A stretch of 64,000 nucleotides of DNA. Origin: Flavobacterium orientale. GTDB lineage: Bacteria > Bacteroidota > Bacteroidia > Flavobacteriales > Flavobacteriaceae. The number at the start of each line of letters is the position of its first letter. The stretch's first letter is position 1. A model generated the notes under the pieces. It saw only the letters and a program-made list of their open reading frames with translations, was not told the DNA's origin and ran no database searches. Made by a program: the position numbers and the translations under genes. Below, piece by piece: positions 43,905 through 53,812 of the stretch. The DNA is taken from assembly GCF_014638005.1 (NCBI RefSeq), contig NZ_BMFG01000004.1:186001-250000 (forward strand), written 5' to 3'.

Positions 43905-46607
43905 TTAATCTAAACTTAGTGTTATCTGTCCATCATCATCCAATTCAGTATGAATATCATCGGATACATTATCTTCTCCGGAAACTTCCATTTCTTCTGG
44001 AGCTTCTTCTTCGGGTTCTTCGAAAGGCAACGGTTCTAACAGATTAACCTGCTTGATTTTATCAGTTGTTAATTGGTTCCCAAGAGCTTTAATTCCTTTA
44101 ACCGCAATGAATTGTTCAAAGTCAACCGTTTGATTTTCTTTTTGAACTCCTTTAACTTTTGCAAAAATAACTTCTGCAACCGGACGCCAATCGGTGGAAA
44201 CAATTTCTAACTGCGATTTTTCATTTTCCGAAATAAAGATTTCTTCTTTATTTTCATTCTCAACCAAGAAACGCTTTACATAGTAGCGGTCTTTTTCCCC
44301 ATCATAATAAATGGCAGAAATTGGTTTTTTAGGATGCCATTTTTCCAACACCACCATATCTTCATCAAAATGCGTAGTCAATTCAGGAATAATCGTTTTT
44401 AATTTTCCGGACTGATTCACGACCAAAATTCGGTCATTCGGACGGAATTCACCCAACAATTCCCCTCTTCCATCTACATTCAGACGTTGAACAGTATCAT
44501 CAAACCAAATTTTTCTTGGTCGTAAGGTCGAAATTCCTTTTTCTTTTAATTCAATTTTTTTAATCGGATATTTGGTTACGGTATTTCCGCGGGAAGCTCT
44601 TCCTTTAATGGCAATATCAGCAAAATCTAAATCCCATTTCAACTTTTTGATGCTTCCGACTTGACGCAATAAAATCGTCACTACTTCTGCTTCTCCATTT
44701 GGATTCGCAGAAAAATAAGAAACCATCGAACCGGCTTTTTCCTGTGTTAAATCGTAAAATTTATCTCTCGTAACTCCGGAAACATTGAAACGTTTGATGA
44801 AAGTAGAACCATTTTTTCCATCTCGATAAATCATATTATAAATGGTTCGCTTATCGTTTTTATCAAAAATGGCAATGTGAATAATGTCTTTTCCGATGAA
44901 TTTTTTATCATCCACTTTTGTGACCATCATTTTTCCGTCCCGGAGAAAAACAATCACATCATCAATATCGGAACAATCGGCCACGTATTCGTCTTTTTTG
45001 AGTCCGGTTCCAAGGAAACCCTCTTCTTTATTGACATATAATTTGGTGTTTCGCAACACCACTTTTGTAGCTTCAATGGTATCAAAACTTCGCAATTCGG
45101 TTTGACGTTCTTTGCCTTTTCCGTATTTGTCTTTTAATTTCAAAAAGAAATCAACCGCAAAATCAATGATGTTGTTCAAATGATGTTTCACTTGTTCCAT
45201 TTCCGCTTCCAACTTCGAAATGGCATCATCCGCTTTATCCGAATCGAAACGTGTGATACGAATCATCGGAATTTGCGTTAATTTCTGCAAATCATCATCA
45301 TTAATTTCCCGAACAAATGATTTTAAAAATGGCTTAAATCGATCATACATGTACGTATATAACGATTCCCGGTCGGAATACAATTTGAAATCAATATACA
45401 TTTCTTCACGAATGAAGATTTTTTCTAAGGTTGAAAAATGCCACTTGTTTTCCAATTCTTCCAACTGAATTTCCAACTCACGTTTCAGCAAATCCACCGT
45501 TCGATGAGTCGAAATTTTCAACATGTCCGAAACGCCTATAAACAACGGTTTATGGTTTTCAATCACACAACCTAACGGAGCAACCGAAGTTTCGCAAGCA
45601 GTGAATGCATATAACGCATCAATCGTTTTATCCGGAGAAACGCCCGGCGGAAGATGAATTAAAATTTCAACCTCAGCAGCAGTGTTATCTTCAATTTTTT
45701 TGACTTTAATTTTACCTTTTTCGTTGGCTTTCAAGATACTGTCAATCAACGTTCCGGTGTTGGTAGAAAACGGAATTTGCGTAATCACCAACGTTTGTTT
45801 GTCCAATTGTGAAATCTTCGCACGCACACGCACACGACCACCACGCATACCGTCATTATAGTTGGAAACATCAGCAATTCCAGCGGTTGGAAAATCGGGA
45901 AATAAGGTAAAAGGTTTGTTTTTTAATATTTTTACCGAACAATCTATCAATTCAATGAAATTATGTGGTAGCACTTTCGTGGATAAACCAACGGCAATTC
46001 CTTCTGCACCTTGAGCTAACAATAATGGAAATTTCACCGGAAGATTTACGGGTTCTGCACGACGACCATCATACGACATTCCCCATTCGGTAATTTTTGG
46101 AGAATACAAAATATCGTGACCCAATTTTGAAATTCGAGCTTCGATGTAACGAGAAGCTGCGGCACTGTCTCCAGTTAGGATATTTCCCCAGTTTCCTTGC
46201 ATATCAATCAGCAAATCCTTCTGACCGATTTGCACCATTGCATCACCTATACTGGCATCTCCGTGCGGATGATACTGCATCGTGTGACCAACAATATTCG
46301 CCACTTTGTTGTAACGACCATCATCGAGTTCTTTCATCGAGTGCATGATTCTGCGTTGAACCGGTTTAAAACCGTCTTCAATAGCCGGAACCGCACGCTC
46401 CAAAATTACATAGGAAGCATAATCGAGAAACCAATCCTTATACATTCCCGTCACTTTGGTGATGGTGTCTTCGGGGTTTTCGTCGTTTTCGTAAAAATGT
46501 TTGTTACTAAAAACTTTTACGTCGTCAAAACCTTGTTCTTGGCTTGACTCGTTGAGTTCTTCGTTTTCATCGTCTGGGATGATGTTTTCTTCGTCTTCGT
46601 TTATCAT
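43905..46607 (-). CDS. parC: DNA topoisomerase IV subunit A
   Basis: The cutting subunit of topoisomerase IV, which unlinks daughter chromosomes. The 900-residue protein has an acidic N-terminal extension, the QRDR-like HPHGDASIGDAMV (near 115), the active-site Tyr in AASRYIEAR (near 152), a tower domain and a C-terminal pinwheel region that is shorter and less regular than GyrA (no clear GyrA box), and an acidic tail. The residue equivalent to E. coli ParC Ser80 is Ala, which I believe is usual in this group. It follows parE by 35 nt on the minus strand and is closed by a terminator. Confidence 0.93.
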   Translation of the reverse strand: MINEDEENIIPDDENEELNESSQEQGFDDVKVFSNKHFYENDENPEDTITKVTGMYKDWFLDYASYVILERAVPAIEDGFKPVQRRIMHSMKELDDGRYNKVANIVGHTMQYHPHGDASIGDAMVQIGQKDLLIDMQGNWGNILTGDSAAASRYIEARISKLGHDILYSPKITEWGMSYDGRRAEPVNLPVKFPLLLAQGAEGIAVGLSTKVLPHNFIELIDCSVKILKNKPFTLFPDFPTAGIADVSNYNDGMRGGRVRVRAKISQLDKQTLVITQIPFSTNTGTLIDSILKANEKGKIKVKKIEDNTAAEVEILIHLPPGVSPDKTIDALYAFTACETSVAPLGCVIENHKPLFIGVSDMLKISTHRTVDLLKRELEIQLEELENKWHFSTLEKIFIREEMYIDFKLYSDRESLYTYMYDRFKPFLKSFVREINDDDLQKLTQIPMIRITRFDSDKADDAISKLEAEMEQVKHHLNNIIDFAVDFFLKLKDKYGKGKERQTELRSFDTIEATKVVLRNTKLYVNKEEGFLGTGLKKDEYVADCSDIDDVIVFLRDGKMMVTKVDDKKFIGKDIIHIAIFDKNDKRTIYNMIYRDGKNGSTFIKRFNVSGVTRDKFYDLTQEKAGSMVSYFSANPNGEAEVVTILLRQVGSIKKLKWDLDFADIAIKGRASRGNTVTKYPIKKIELKEKGISTLRPRKIWFDDTVQRLNVDGRGELLGEFRPNDRILVVNQSGKLKTIIPELTTHFDEDMVVLEKWHPKKPISAIYYDGEKDRYYVKRFLVENENKEEIFISENEKSQLEIVSTDWRPVAEVIFAKVKGVQKENQTVDFEQFIAVKGIKALGNQLTTDKIKQVNLLEPLPFEEPEEEAPEEMEVSGEDNVSDDIHTELDDDGQITLSLD

Positions 46608-46642
46608 TGATGATGAACTTATTTCAATTTATTTTATATAAA

Positions 46643-48499
46643 CTAGTTTTTCTCAATCGTATCCAGCTCCACTTTCAAATTATTAATAATAAACTCTTGT
46701 CGGTCCGGGGTATTTTTACCCATATAAAATTCCAACAAGGTTTCGATGGAAGTGGCTTTATCCAACATCACCGGATCTAATCGAATACTTTCGCCAATAA
46801 AATTCTTGAATTCATCCGGCGAAATTTCTCCTAAACCTTTGAATCGTGTTATTTCCGGTTTTGGTTTTAATTTCTCGATAGCATCCACTCGCTCCTGTTC
46901 GCTATAACAATAAATCGTTTCTTTTTTATTTCGAACACGGAATAATGGTGTTTGTAAAATGTATAAATGTCCGTCTTTGATTAATTCCGGGAAAAATTGA
47001 AGGAAAAACGTAATCAACAACAAACGAATGTGCATACCATCCACATCGGCATCGGTAGCAATTACGATATTGTTATAACGCAAATCTTCCATTGATTCTT
47101 CGATATTTAAAGCGGCTTGCAACAAGTTGAATTCTTCGTTTTCGTAAACGATTTTCTTACTCATTCCATACGAATTCAAAGGCTTTCCACGTAAACTAAA
47201 CACAGCTTGTGTATTCACGTCACGTGATTTGGTAATCGAACCCGAAGCCGAATCTCCCTCCGTTATAAAAAGCGTACTTTCTAAACTTCTCGGATTTTTG
47301 GCATCGGTTAAATGCACTCGGCAATCGCGTAATTTTTTGTTGTGTAAACTTGCTTTCTTAGCTCTGTCTTTCGCTAATTTTCTAATGCCTGAAAGTTCTT
47401 TTCGTTCACGTTCTGCTTGGAGAATTTTACGTAAAAGTGAATCGGCAACCTCTGGATTTTTATGTAAAAAGTTATCGAGTTTTTTCGAAATGAAATCATT
47501 AATGAATGTACGAACCGTTGGCCCTTTCGGACCAATATCGGTTGATCCTAATTTGGTTTTAGTCTGACTTTCAAAAACCGGTTCTTCTACTTTAACTGCA
47601 ATAGCAGAAACAATTGATTTTCTGATATCTGAAGGATCAAAATCTTTTTTATAAAACTCACGAATGGTTTTTACAATCGACTCACGAAAAGCATTCAAAT
47701 GCGTTCCTCCTTGCGTGGTATTTTGTCCGTTTACGAATGAATGATACTCTTCAGAATATTGTGATTTACTGTGTGTGATGGCAATTTCAATATCGTCACC
47801 CGAAAGATGAATGATTGGATAAATCATATCTTCCTCCGTAATATTTTCTTCCAATAAATCTTTTAAACCATTTTCGGAATAATACTTTTCACCGTTATAA
47901 TAAATTGTTAATCCCGTATTGAGGTAACAATAATTTTTGAGCATTTTGATGATATACTCGTTACGGTATTTATAGTTTTTAAAAATCGTTTCATCAGCAA
48001 TGAACGCTACTTTGGTTCCGCGACGTTTGGTTGTTTCTTGAATATCTTCTTCCAACGTTAAATTTCCGGCAGAGAATTCAGCGGCTTTTTGTTGGTTATC
48101 ACGAACCGATTCCACGCGGAAATAATTGGACAAGGCATTGACAGCTTTTGTACCCACACCATTTAAACCCACTGATTTTTTGAAGGCTTTGGAATCGTAT
48201 TTACCACCGGTATTCATTTTTGAAACTACGTCGACCACTTTTCCTAACGGAATTCCACGACCGTAATCACGAACCGTTACTAATTTATCTTTGATAGTAA
48301 CTTCAATAGTTTTCCCGGCACCCATAACATATTCATCGATACAGTTATCTAACGTTTCTTTGAGTAAAATGTAGATACCATCATCGGGTGACGAACCATC
48401 ACCCAGTTTTCCGATATACATACCGGGTCGCATTCGGATGTGTTCTTTCCAATCGAGGGAGCGAATATTGTCTTCGGTGTATTGATTTTGCTCTAACAT
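46643..48499 (-). CDS. parE: DNA topoisomerase IV subunit B
   Basis: The ATPase subunit paired with ParC. The 618-residue GHKL protein has the ATP-binding motifs [17 protein letters not shown] (near 45) and DYGRGIPLG and [11 protein letters not shown], the transducer domain, and the TOPRIM domain with EGDSASG (near 415) and [10 protein letters not shown] (near 490). It is the first gene of parE-parC. gyrB, its paralogue, is not in the window; pairing with the adjacent parC identifies this gene as parE. Confidence 0.94.
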   Translation of the reverse strand: MLEQNQYTEDNIRSLDWKEHIRMRPGMYIGKLGDGSSPDDGIYILLKETLDNCIDEYVMGAGKTIEVTIKDKLVTVRDYGRGIPLGKVVDVVSKMNTGGKYDSKAFKKSVGLNGVGTKAVNALSNYFRVESVRDNQQKAAEFSAGNLTLEEDIQETTKRRGTKVAFIADETIFKNYKYRNEYIIKMLKNYCYLNTGLTIYYNGEKYYSENGLKDLLEENITEEDMIYPIIHLSGDDIEIAITHSKSQYSEEYHSFVNGQNTTQGGTHLNAFRESIVKTIREFYKKDFDPSDIRKSIVSAIAVKVEEPVFESQTKTKLGSTDIGPKGPTVRTFINDFISKKLDNFLHKNPEVADSLLRKILQAERERKELSGIRKLAKDRAKKASLHNKKLRDCRVHLTDAKNPRSLESTLFITEGDSASGSITKSRDVNTQAVFSLRGKPLNSYGMSKKIVYENEEFNLLQAALNIEESMEDLRYNNIVIATDADVDGMHIRLLLITFFLQFFPELIKDGHLYILQTPLFRVRNKKETIYCYSEQERVDAIEKLKPKPEITRFKGLGEISPDEFKNFIGESIRLDPVMLDKATSIETLLEFYMGKNTPDRQEFIINNLKVELDTIEKN

Positions 48500-48600
48500 A
48501 GCGGAAATATGGATTTTGTGCTAATATAGCGGATAAAGCAAAATTTTAAAAGGAATATGATTTAAAGTTATTAAGAAACATATTGACAGAATTGGTTGCC

Positions 48601-48643
48601 TGTTGACTGTTATCTGTTTTCCGTTGTCGGTTATTTGTTGTCT
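48601..48643. repeat. Intergenic GTT-word repeat
   Basis: GTTGACTGTTATCTGTTTTC, then CGTTGTCGGTTATTTGTTG: the word GTTG recurs, and GTTGTCGGTT (48623-48632) is identical to 37072-37081, where it precedes murQ. It is not in a gene. Confidence 0.5.
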
Positions 48644-48649
48644 AATCTT

Positions 48650-49333
48650 TTATTGATAATGATAAAAAATTCCTTTGTCTGTCGGAGTCCAAAAAGCGGC
48701 TTTCATATCGGCTTTTTTTAGGGCTTGATTTGCCCAGGTATTGCATGTGTAAAACAAATTGTAAGTTCGATGAGCCTCATAAAAACTATCATTTTTACCA
48801 TAGGTTGTGGCTTCAATAAAAATGGGATTTCCGTTGGTATCATATTGAAAACCAGCTTCGATGAAAGCAATTAATTTTTGATATTGTTCTTTCGAAATTT
48901 CAATTTTTACACAATTTTCGGTTTCTTGAATTTGTTTATAAAAAGTGGTATGCATTGCCGAAGTTCCAAGGTTGAAAGCTGCTTTAAATGCGGTGCTAAA
49001 TTTTAAATCAGACCATTCGGGTGTATCGAGATAAAAACCTTTGTCTCCCCAACCGAAAGCTAAATAGTGATGAGTTGAATCTTTGGATTTTATGTTTTCG
49101 AATTTAATTTTCTCCGACCAATCTTTTAAATCAGTTTTGATAGGTAAAACCAAATCGGTGTGAACGCCATTTGATTTGATGTAAATGGTGTATTCTTTTG
49201 CATGTTCCGATTGATTTTTATTAACCGGAATGATGGATAAAATAAAAGCCGAAAGTCCATAAAACAACAAAAAGACAACTATAAACAAAACAAATTTCAA
49301 CACAATTTTCAAAGTTGATTTTATAATTTTCAT
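48650..49333 (-). CDS. DUF2459/TIGR02117-family membrane-anchored protein
   Basis: A 227-residue protein with one N-terminal membrane segment (about 8-33), and the family signatures SNGVHTDLVLPI (near 54), YLAFGWGDKGFYLDTPEW (near 90) and a conserved YNLFYTCNTWAN region (near 197) that carries a Cys. The Cys and His suggest a papain-like or C92-type fold, but no activity is established for the family to my knowledge. It overlaps the upstream transglutaminase-like gene by ATGA, so the two are coexpressed and may act together outside the membrane. Confidence 0.85.
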   Translation of the reverse strand: MKIIKSTLKIVLKFVLFIVVFLLFYGLSAFILSIIPVNKNQSEHAKEYTIYIKSNGVHTDLVLPIKTDLKDWSEKIKFENIKSKDSTHHYLAFGWGDKGFYLDTPEWSDLKFSTAFKAAFNLGTSAMHTTFYKQIQETENCVKIEISKEQYQKLIAFIEAGFQYDTNGNPIFIEATTYGKNDSFYEAHRTYNLFYTCNTWANQALKKADMKAAFWTPTDKGIFYHYQ

Positions 49334-50304
49334 GTTTTTGCTTTCTTTGGAATAATTTTAATTACTGCAAACGGATTTTCATTTATATAAATTGTAATAT
49401 ATCTTCCTTGTTTTCTGCTATAAACAAATTCAAATGCTACAAAATTATCTTCTTGATTAAAAGGTTTGAACTGTAGAGGGATTTTATCTTTCTTTCCTAA
49501 TTTTACTGCTTCAGAAAAAACTAAATTCTTAATTTTCAAATGTATTATCTCTCCCTCATTCGCCTCAATTACCCCTATATCAGGATCGAGTTCAAAGCCT
49601 TTTTTTGAAAAAAAATTATAATATAACGGATAAGATTCATAGGTATTTCTATCCAAAACCTGATTTAACCACTTACCTGTATCAGGAAAATGCTTTTTAA
49701 AAAAAAGTGATGGAGGTGTGTCAAAATAAAAATCATTGTATTCTTTAACAAACTTATTTTCGTCAGTTAAAGTATAGCCCGCTCCCCAAGTTGCATCCAA
49801 TAATATCCAACGCTCATTTGCCCAAACAGCATTCCAAGCGTGATTACTCATTTTAGAAGACATACCTATTTGATTTTGAGCAGTTTTGGCGTTTCCTGAT
49901 AGGAACTGAACTTTCAAACCCACTTTTTCTGCAATAGTTTGATACAATTCAGAATAATGTTGGCAAACTCCTTTTTTGCTTCTGAATGTTTGGTTTATCC
50001 TCTTTGATTTAAGTCGATTTACTTTTTTTTCAAACTCAAAAGTCGATTTTGATTCTATAACAATCGTTTTTGGGTTACTCTTCGCTTTTAAATCATAAGT
50101 TATATTATTAGCTACCCAAACATAAACAGCACGAGCCTTATCATAATCCGTTTGAAAATCCGTTTGGATTCTTTCAGCCAATTTATCGATTGAAGTAAAA
50201 AATTTTGGGTAAGTCAAGACTTTCGCATCAACAGGATGAATTTGTTGTGCTGAAACATAATTCAAAGCAAATAGCAATACAAAGGTTATATTATTTAAAA
50301 TCAT
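49330..50304 (-). CDS. Exported transglutaminase-like protein
   Basis: A 324-residue protein with a signal peptide (MILNNITFVLLFALNYVSAQ). The transglutaminase-like core has the catalytic Cys in SKKGVCQHYSELYQTIAEKVG (pattern G-V-C-x-x-Y, near 112), His in MSNHAWNAVW (near 151) and Asp in ILLDATWGAGY (near 170). The C-terminal 100 residues are a beta domain. Such proteins act as peptidases or cross-linkers in the periplasm. I took ATG 50304 rather than a TTG at 50307. First gene of the pair with the DUF2459 gene. Confidence 0.87.
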   Translation of the reverse strand: MILNNITFVLLFALNYVSAQQIHPVDAKVLTYPKFFTSIDKLAERIQTDFQTDYDKARAVYVWVANNITYDLKAKSNPKTIVIESKSTFEFEKKVNRLKSKRINQTFRSKKGVCQHYSELYQTIAEKVGLKVQFLSGNAKTAQNQIGMSSKMSNHAWNAVWANERWILLDATWGAGYTLTDENKFVKEYNDFYFDTPPSLFFKKHFPDTGKWLNQVLDRNTYESYPLYYNFFSKKGFELDPDIGVIEANEGEIIHLKIKNLVFSEAVKLGKKDKIPLQFKPFNQEDNFVAFEFVYSRKQGRYITIYINENPFAVIKIIPKKAKT

Positions 50305-50411
50305 CAAGGCAACTTAATTAATTTTGATAAATTGTGCTGCAATTAACATACCGTAAAAAGTTAGACTCATGTTAAATAGCAAGATATAAAGTTACTGTTT
50401 CATTTTTCCAT

Positions 50412-50442
50412 AAAAAAAACCGCTGAATTTCTTCAGCAGTTT
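50412..50442 (-). terminator. Terminator of ychF
   Basis: On the minus strand AAACTGCTGAA/TTCAGCGGTTT, with one C-A mismatch and loop GAAA, is followed by TTTTT. It lies 32 nt after the ychF stop codon. Confidence 0.7.
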
Positions 50443-50474
50443 CCTCTATTTTCTTTTCTCTTTTTCTATTCGCT

Positions 50475-51569
50475 TTACACATTAAAACGGAAATGCATCA
50501 CATCACCATCTTTTACAATGTATTCTTTTCCTTCAACGCGAAGTTTTCCGGCTTCTTTTACTTTGGCTTCTGAGCCGAAATTTGAATAATCTTCAAAAGC
50601 AATTACTTCAGCTCTAATGAATCCTTTTTCAAAATCGGTGTGGATAACTCCTGCTGCTTTTGGAGCAGTATCACCAATATTGATAGTCCATGCACGTACT
50701 TCTTTCACACCAGCTGTAAAATAAGTTTGCAGGTTTAATAATTTATAAGCGGCACGAATTAAAACGGCCGAACCCGGTTCGGTTAATCCCATATCTTCCA
50801 AGAAAACTTGGCGTTCTTCGTAGCTTTCTAATTCCGTAATATCAGCTTCTGCTCCTACTGAAAGAACAATTACTTCGGCTTGTTCGTCTTTTACCATTTC
50901 ACGAACTTGGTCAACATACTTGTTTCCGTTTACGGCTGATGCTTCGTCAACGTTACAAACATACAAAACCGGTTTGGTTGTAATTAATTGAAATTCTTCC
51001 ATCAAATCAATTTCATCTTGATTTTGAGGGATAACCGTACGAGCTGATTTTGCTTGTAATAAAGCTTCGCGAATTCTATCTAACAAACCTTTTTCAACTA
51101 TTGCTTCTTTATTACCTGTTTTTGCGGCACGATTGGTTTTTTCCAAACGCTTTTCAACTGTTTCTAAATCTTTTAGTTGTAATTCGATGTCGATGGTTTC
51201 CTTGTCACGAATTGGGTTTACATCTCCGTCAACGTGAACAATATTATCGTTATCAAAACAACGCAACACATGAATAATAGCGTTACATTCTCTAATATTT
51301 CCTAAAAATTGATTGCCTAAACCTTCACCTTTACTGGCCCCTTTTACCAATCCGGCAATATCAACGATGTCTACAGTTGCCATTTGAACACGTTCAGGTT
51401 TTACCAATTCCTCTAAACGAGCAATTCGTGGATCGGGAACATTTACCACCCCAATATTAGGTTCGATGGTACAAAAAGGAAAGTTAGCACTTTGAGCTTT
51501 TGCGTTTGACAAACAATTAAAAAGGGTTGATTTTCCAACATTTGGTAATCCTACAATTCCTGCTTTCAT
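50475..51569 (-). CDS. ychF: Redox-regulated ATPase YchF (Obg-like)
   Basis: A universally conserved translation-associated P-loop ATPase. The 364-residue protein has Walker A GLPNVGKST (near 7-15), switch region DIAGLVKGASKGEGLGNQFL (near 68-87), and NVDE instead of the NKxD motif of GTPases, which explains the preference for ATP. A helical hairpin lies near 130-200 and a TGS domain at the C terminus (about 280-364). Upstream on the minus strand, TATATTTGCACCCG (51639-51626) is a likely -7 box, about 57 nt before the start. Confidence 0.95.
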   Translation of the reverse strand: MKAGIVGLPNVGKSTLFNCLSNAKAQSANFPFCTIEPNIGVVNVPDPRIARLEELVKPERVQMATVDIVDIAGLVKGASKGEGLGNQFLGNIRECNAIIHVLRCFDNDNIVHVDGDVNPIRDKETIDIELQLKDLETVEKRLEKTNRAAKTGNKEAIVEKGLLDRIREALLQAKSARTVIPQNQDEIDLMEEFQLITTKPVLYVCNVDEASAVNGNKYVDQVREMVKDEQAEVIVLSVGAEADITELESYEERQVFLEDMGLTEPGSAVLIRAAYKLLNLQTYFTAGVKEVRAWTINIGDTAPKAAGVIHTDFEKGFIRAEVIAFEDYSNFGSEAKVKEAGKLRVEGKEYIVKDGDVMHFRFNV

Positions 51570-51589
51570 CTTTTAAAGTAATGGGTTAG

Positions 51590-51605
51590 TCCCGAAACTT
51601 CGGGA
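51590..51605. repeat. Short palindrome TCCCGAAACTTCGGGA
   Basis: A 7-bp stem TCCCGAA/TTCGGGA with a 2-nt centre in the leader region of ychF. It is downstream of the presumed ychF -7 box, so it would form a small hairpin in the ychF 5' untranslated RNA. Confidence 0.5.
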
Positions 51606-51772
51606 ATGGGTAATCGGTTTTTAAACGGGTGCAAATATAGTTTTTAATATCGAAAGAATAAAATCTGAAAACGGCTTAATGTAAATTGTATAAACCTTAG
51701 ATTAAATTGTGTAATGACTGCATCTTACTCAAGATATACCTTTACATCATACTAATCATAATAAATATTACC

Positions 51773-52306
51773 ATGAGAAATGCAGCTATTTTACTTATCT
51801 TAATAACATTCAATTTGAGTTTTGCTCAAAATAAAAATGTGAAAGATGAAACAAAAACAACCACCACCACTATTAAGACAAGTGAAGGTGAGAAAAAAAT
51901 CATCAAAGATGAAAACACAAGAGAAGTTCAAGTGATTGAAGTGGGTAATAAGAAAGACAATACGGTAAACCGAGATATCAAAAACTCACCGGTAATTGTT
52001 AGTGAGTCAACTCAAGTTTCAACTAATAATTCTGACAACAAAAATAAAAATATTGATCGATCTTCATTCTATTTATTAAACGGTAAAAAATATAAAGTTT
52101 TAGCCGATCCTAAAGGATATACTGTTGTAAGCGAGAAAAATAAAAATTATGCAAGAATTAGACAAACCTCTAACAACACGTATATTTTTACAAGAAAAAA
52201 CAAAACATCATATGGTCATTTTGATGCAAATGGCGATTTAATTTTGGAAACTTATGATCCGAAAAAAGATATTTTTGTAACAGAGAGAGTTACCATATTA
52301 AAGTAA
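51773..52306 (+). CDS. Secreted protein of unknown function
   Basis: A 177-residue protein with a signal peptide (MRNAAILLILITFNLSFAQ), then a Lys- and Thr-rich low-complexity part (about 20-90: NVKDETKTTTTTIKTSEGEK pattern) and a C-terminal beta-rich domain (about 95-177) with Tyr-rich strands such as GKKYKVLADPKGYTVVSEKN. ATG 51773 is used since an upstream ATG at 51707 would place hydrophobic untypical residues before the signal. I do not recognise a family. It ends at a bidirectional terminator. Confidence 0.75.
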   Translation: MRNAAILLILITFNLSFAQNKNVKDETKTTTTTIKTSEGEKKIIKDENTREVQVIEVGNKKDNTVNRDIKNSPVIVSESTQVSTNNSDNKNKNIDRSSFYLLNGKKYKVLADPKGYTVVSEKNKNYARIRQTSNNTYIFTRKNKTSYGHFDANGDLILETYDPKKDIFVTERVTILK

Positions 52307-52321
52307 GTACTTGATATAATT

Positions 52322-52350
52322 AAAAAACCACGCCTTGAGCGTGGTTTTTT
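52322..52350. terminator. Bidirectional terminator
   Basis: A 12-bp perfect stem AAAAAACCACGC/GCGTGGTTTTTT (52322-52333, 52339-52350) with a 5-nt loop between the secreted-protein gene and the convergent rocD. Confidence 0.9.
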
Positions 52351-52351
52351 T

Positions 52352-53632
52352 TTATTTTTCAAATTCTTTTAAGGTTTGAATTATGATTGAAACACATTCT
52401 AACAATTGTTCTTCAGTCATAACTAACGGTGGTGCAAAACGAATTATATTGCCGTGTGTTGGTTTGGCCAACAAACCATTTTCTGCTAATTTCATACAAA
52501 TATCCCAAGCAGTAGAACTTTCTTCAGAATCATTAATAACAATGGCATTCAACAAACCTTTTCCTCTTACCAAAGAAACGATTGAACTTGATTGTATGTA
52601 GTCATTTAATTTCGCTCTAAAAAGTTTACCCAACCTTCTGGCATTTTGAGCTAATTTTTCATCAGCAACTACTTCCAAAGCTGCTGTTGCAACCGCTGCC
52701 GCTAGTGGATTTCCGCCAAAAGTGGAACCATGTTGTCCGGGTTTTATCACATTCATAATTGCATCATTAGCTAAAACGGCCGAAACGGGATAAACACCAC
52801 CAGAAACTGCTTTTCCTAAAATTAGAATATCTGGAGTAGCATATGTGTCTTGTCTTTCACATTGTGCTTCACAATTACAATCACCACAAACTGCCAACAA
52901 CGAACCTGTTCTCGCTATACCGGTTTGAATTTCATCAGCGATAAATAATACATTATGTTGATTACACAACTCTTTTATTTGCATCAAATAATCGTTTGCA
53001 GGAACATAAACACCGGCTTCACCTTGAATAGGTTCTACCAATATTCCGGCGATATTTTTAGATGATTCTAAAATGGTTTTAAAAGCAGTTACGTCATCGT
53101 AAGCGATTTTAACAAATCCAGCTGTATAAGGTCCAAAATTCTTTCGGGCGTTTTCATCATTCGAAAACGAAATAATTGTGGTTGTTCTTCCATGAAAATT
53201 GTTTTCACAAACCACAATAATGGCTTCATGTTCCGGAATTCCTTTCTTTTCATATGCCCATTTTCTACAGATTTTGATCGCTGTTTCTACTGCTTCAGCT
53301 CCTGTATTCATGGGTAACACCTTATCAAAACCGAATAATTGGGTTATAAATTGTTCATAATTACCTAATTTATCATTATAAAATGCTCTTGAAGTGAGCG
53401 TTAAGGTTTGAGCTTGATTTACTAATGCGTTTATAATTTTTGGATGACAATGCCCCTGATTTACGGCAGAATATGCAGAAAGAAAGTCGTAATACTTTTT
53501 TCCTTCAACATCCCAAACAAATACACCTTCACCTCTATTTAAAACAACGGGTAACGGATGATAATTGTGAGCACCATATTGGTTTTCAAGTGAAATTAAC
53601 TCGTTTGAACTGATTTTTTCTACTACTGACAT
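52352..53632 (-). CDS. rocD: Ornithine-oxo-acid transaminase
   Basis: A PLP enzyme that converts ornithine to glutamate semialdehyde in arginine and ornithine catabolism. The 426-residue class III aminotransferase has the PLP lysine in ILGKAVSGGVYPVSAVLA (near 290), MNTGAEAVETAIK (near 107) and FIADEIQTGIARTG (near 238). Between the last motif and the lysine, an insertion carries a cysteine cluster CGDCNCEAQC (C-x2-C-x-C-x3-C, near 250-259), which is absent from standard family members I know. ATG 53632 is used; an upstream TTG would add seven residues. A promoter with a LacI-like palindrome lies upstream. Confidence 0.93.
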   Translation of the reverse strand: MSVVEKISSNELISLENQYGAHNYHPLPVVLNRGEGVFVWDVEGKKYYDFLSAYSAVNQGHCHPKIINALVNQAQTLTLTSRAFYNDKLGNYEQFITQLFGFDKVLPMNTGAEAVETAIKICRKWAYEKKGIPEHEAIIVVCENNFHGRTTTIISFSNDENARKNFGPYTAGFVKIAYDDVTAFKTILESSKNIAGILVEPIQGEAGVYVPANDYLMQIKELCNQHNVLFIADEIQTGIARTGSLLAVCGDCNCEAQCERQDTYATPDILILGKAVSGGVYPVSAVLANDAIMNVIKPGQHGSTFGGNPLAAAVATAALEVVADEKLAQNARRLGKLFRAKLNDYIQSSSIVSLVRGKGLLNAIVINDSEESSTAWDICMKLAENGLLAKPTHGNIIRFAPPLVMTEEQLLECVSIIIQTLKEFEK

Positions 53633-53700
53633 ACTATAGAATTTTGAATACAAATTTTATCAATTCCTTCTTTTTGGAGAGAAATCATCCTTTTATAGTG

Positions 53701-53734
53701 CAAAAATAACGAAATATCTTTGAAAACGTTTGCG
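53701..53734 (-). promoter_or_regulatory. rocD promoter with LacI-like palindrome
   Basis: On the minus strand TATTTTTG (53708-53701) is a -7 box. Overlapping the -33 zone, GCAAACGTTTTC (53733-53722) is a near-palindrome with CG centre that differs by one base from the perfect GCAAACGTTTGC upstream of hutH. The shared site suggests a common regulator for histidine and ornithine catabolism. Confidence 0.5.
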
Positions 53735-53812
53735 TAAGTAGTTAAAATAAAAATGACAAACATCAGCTCAATACGTAAAAAAACACCTTAAATTTGATAA
53801 AAATTTGAAGGT

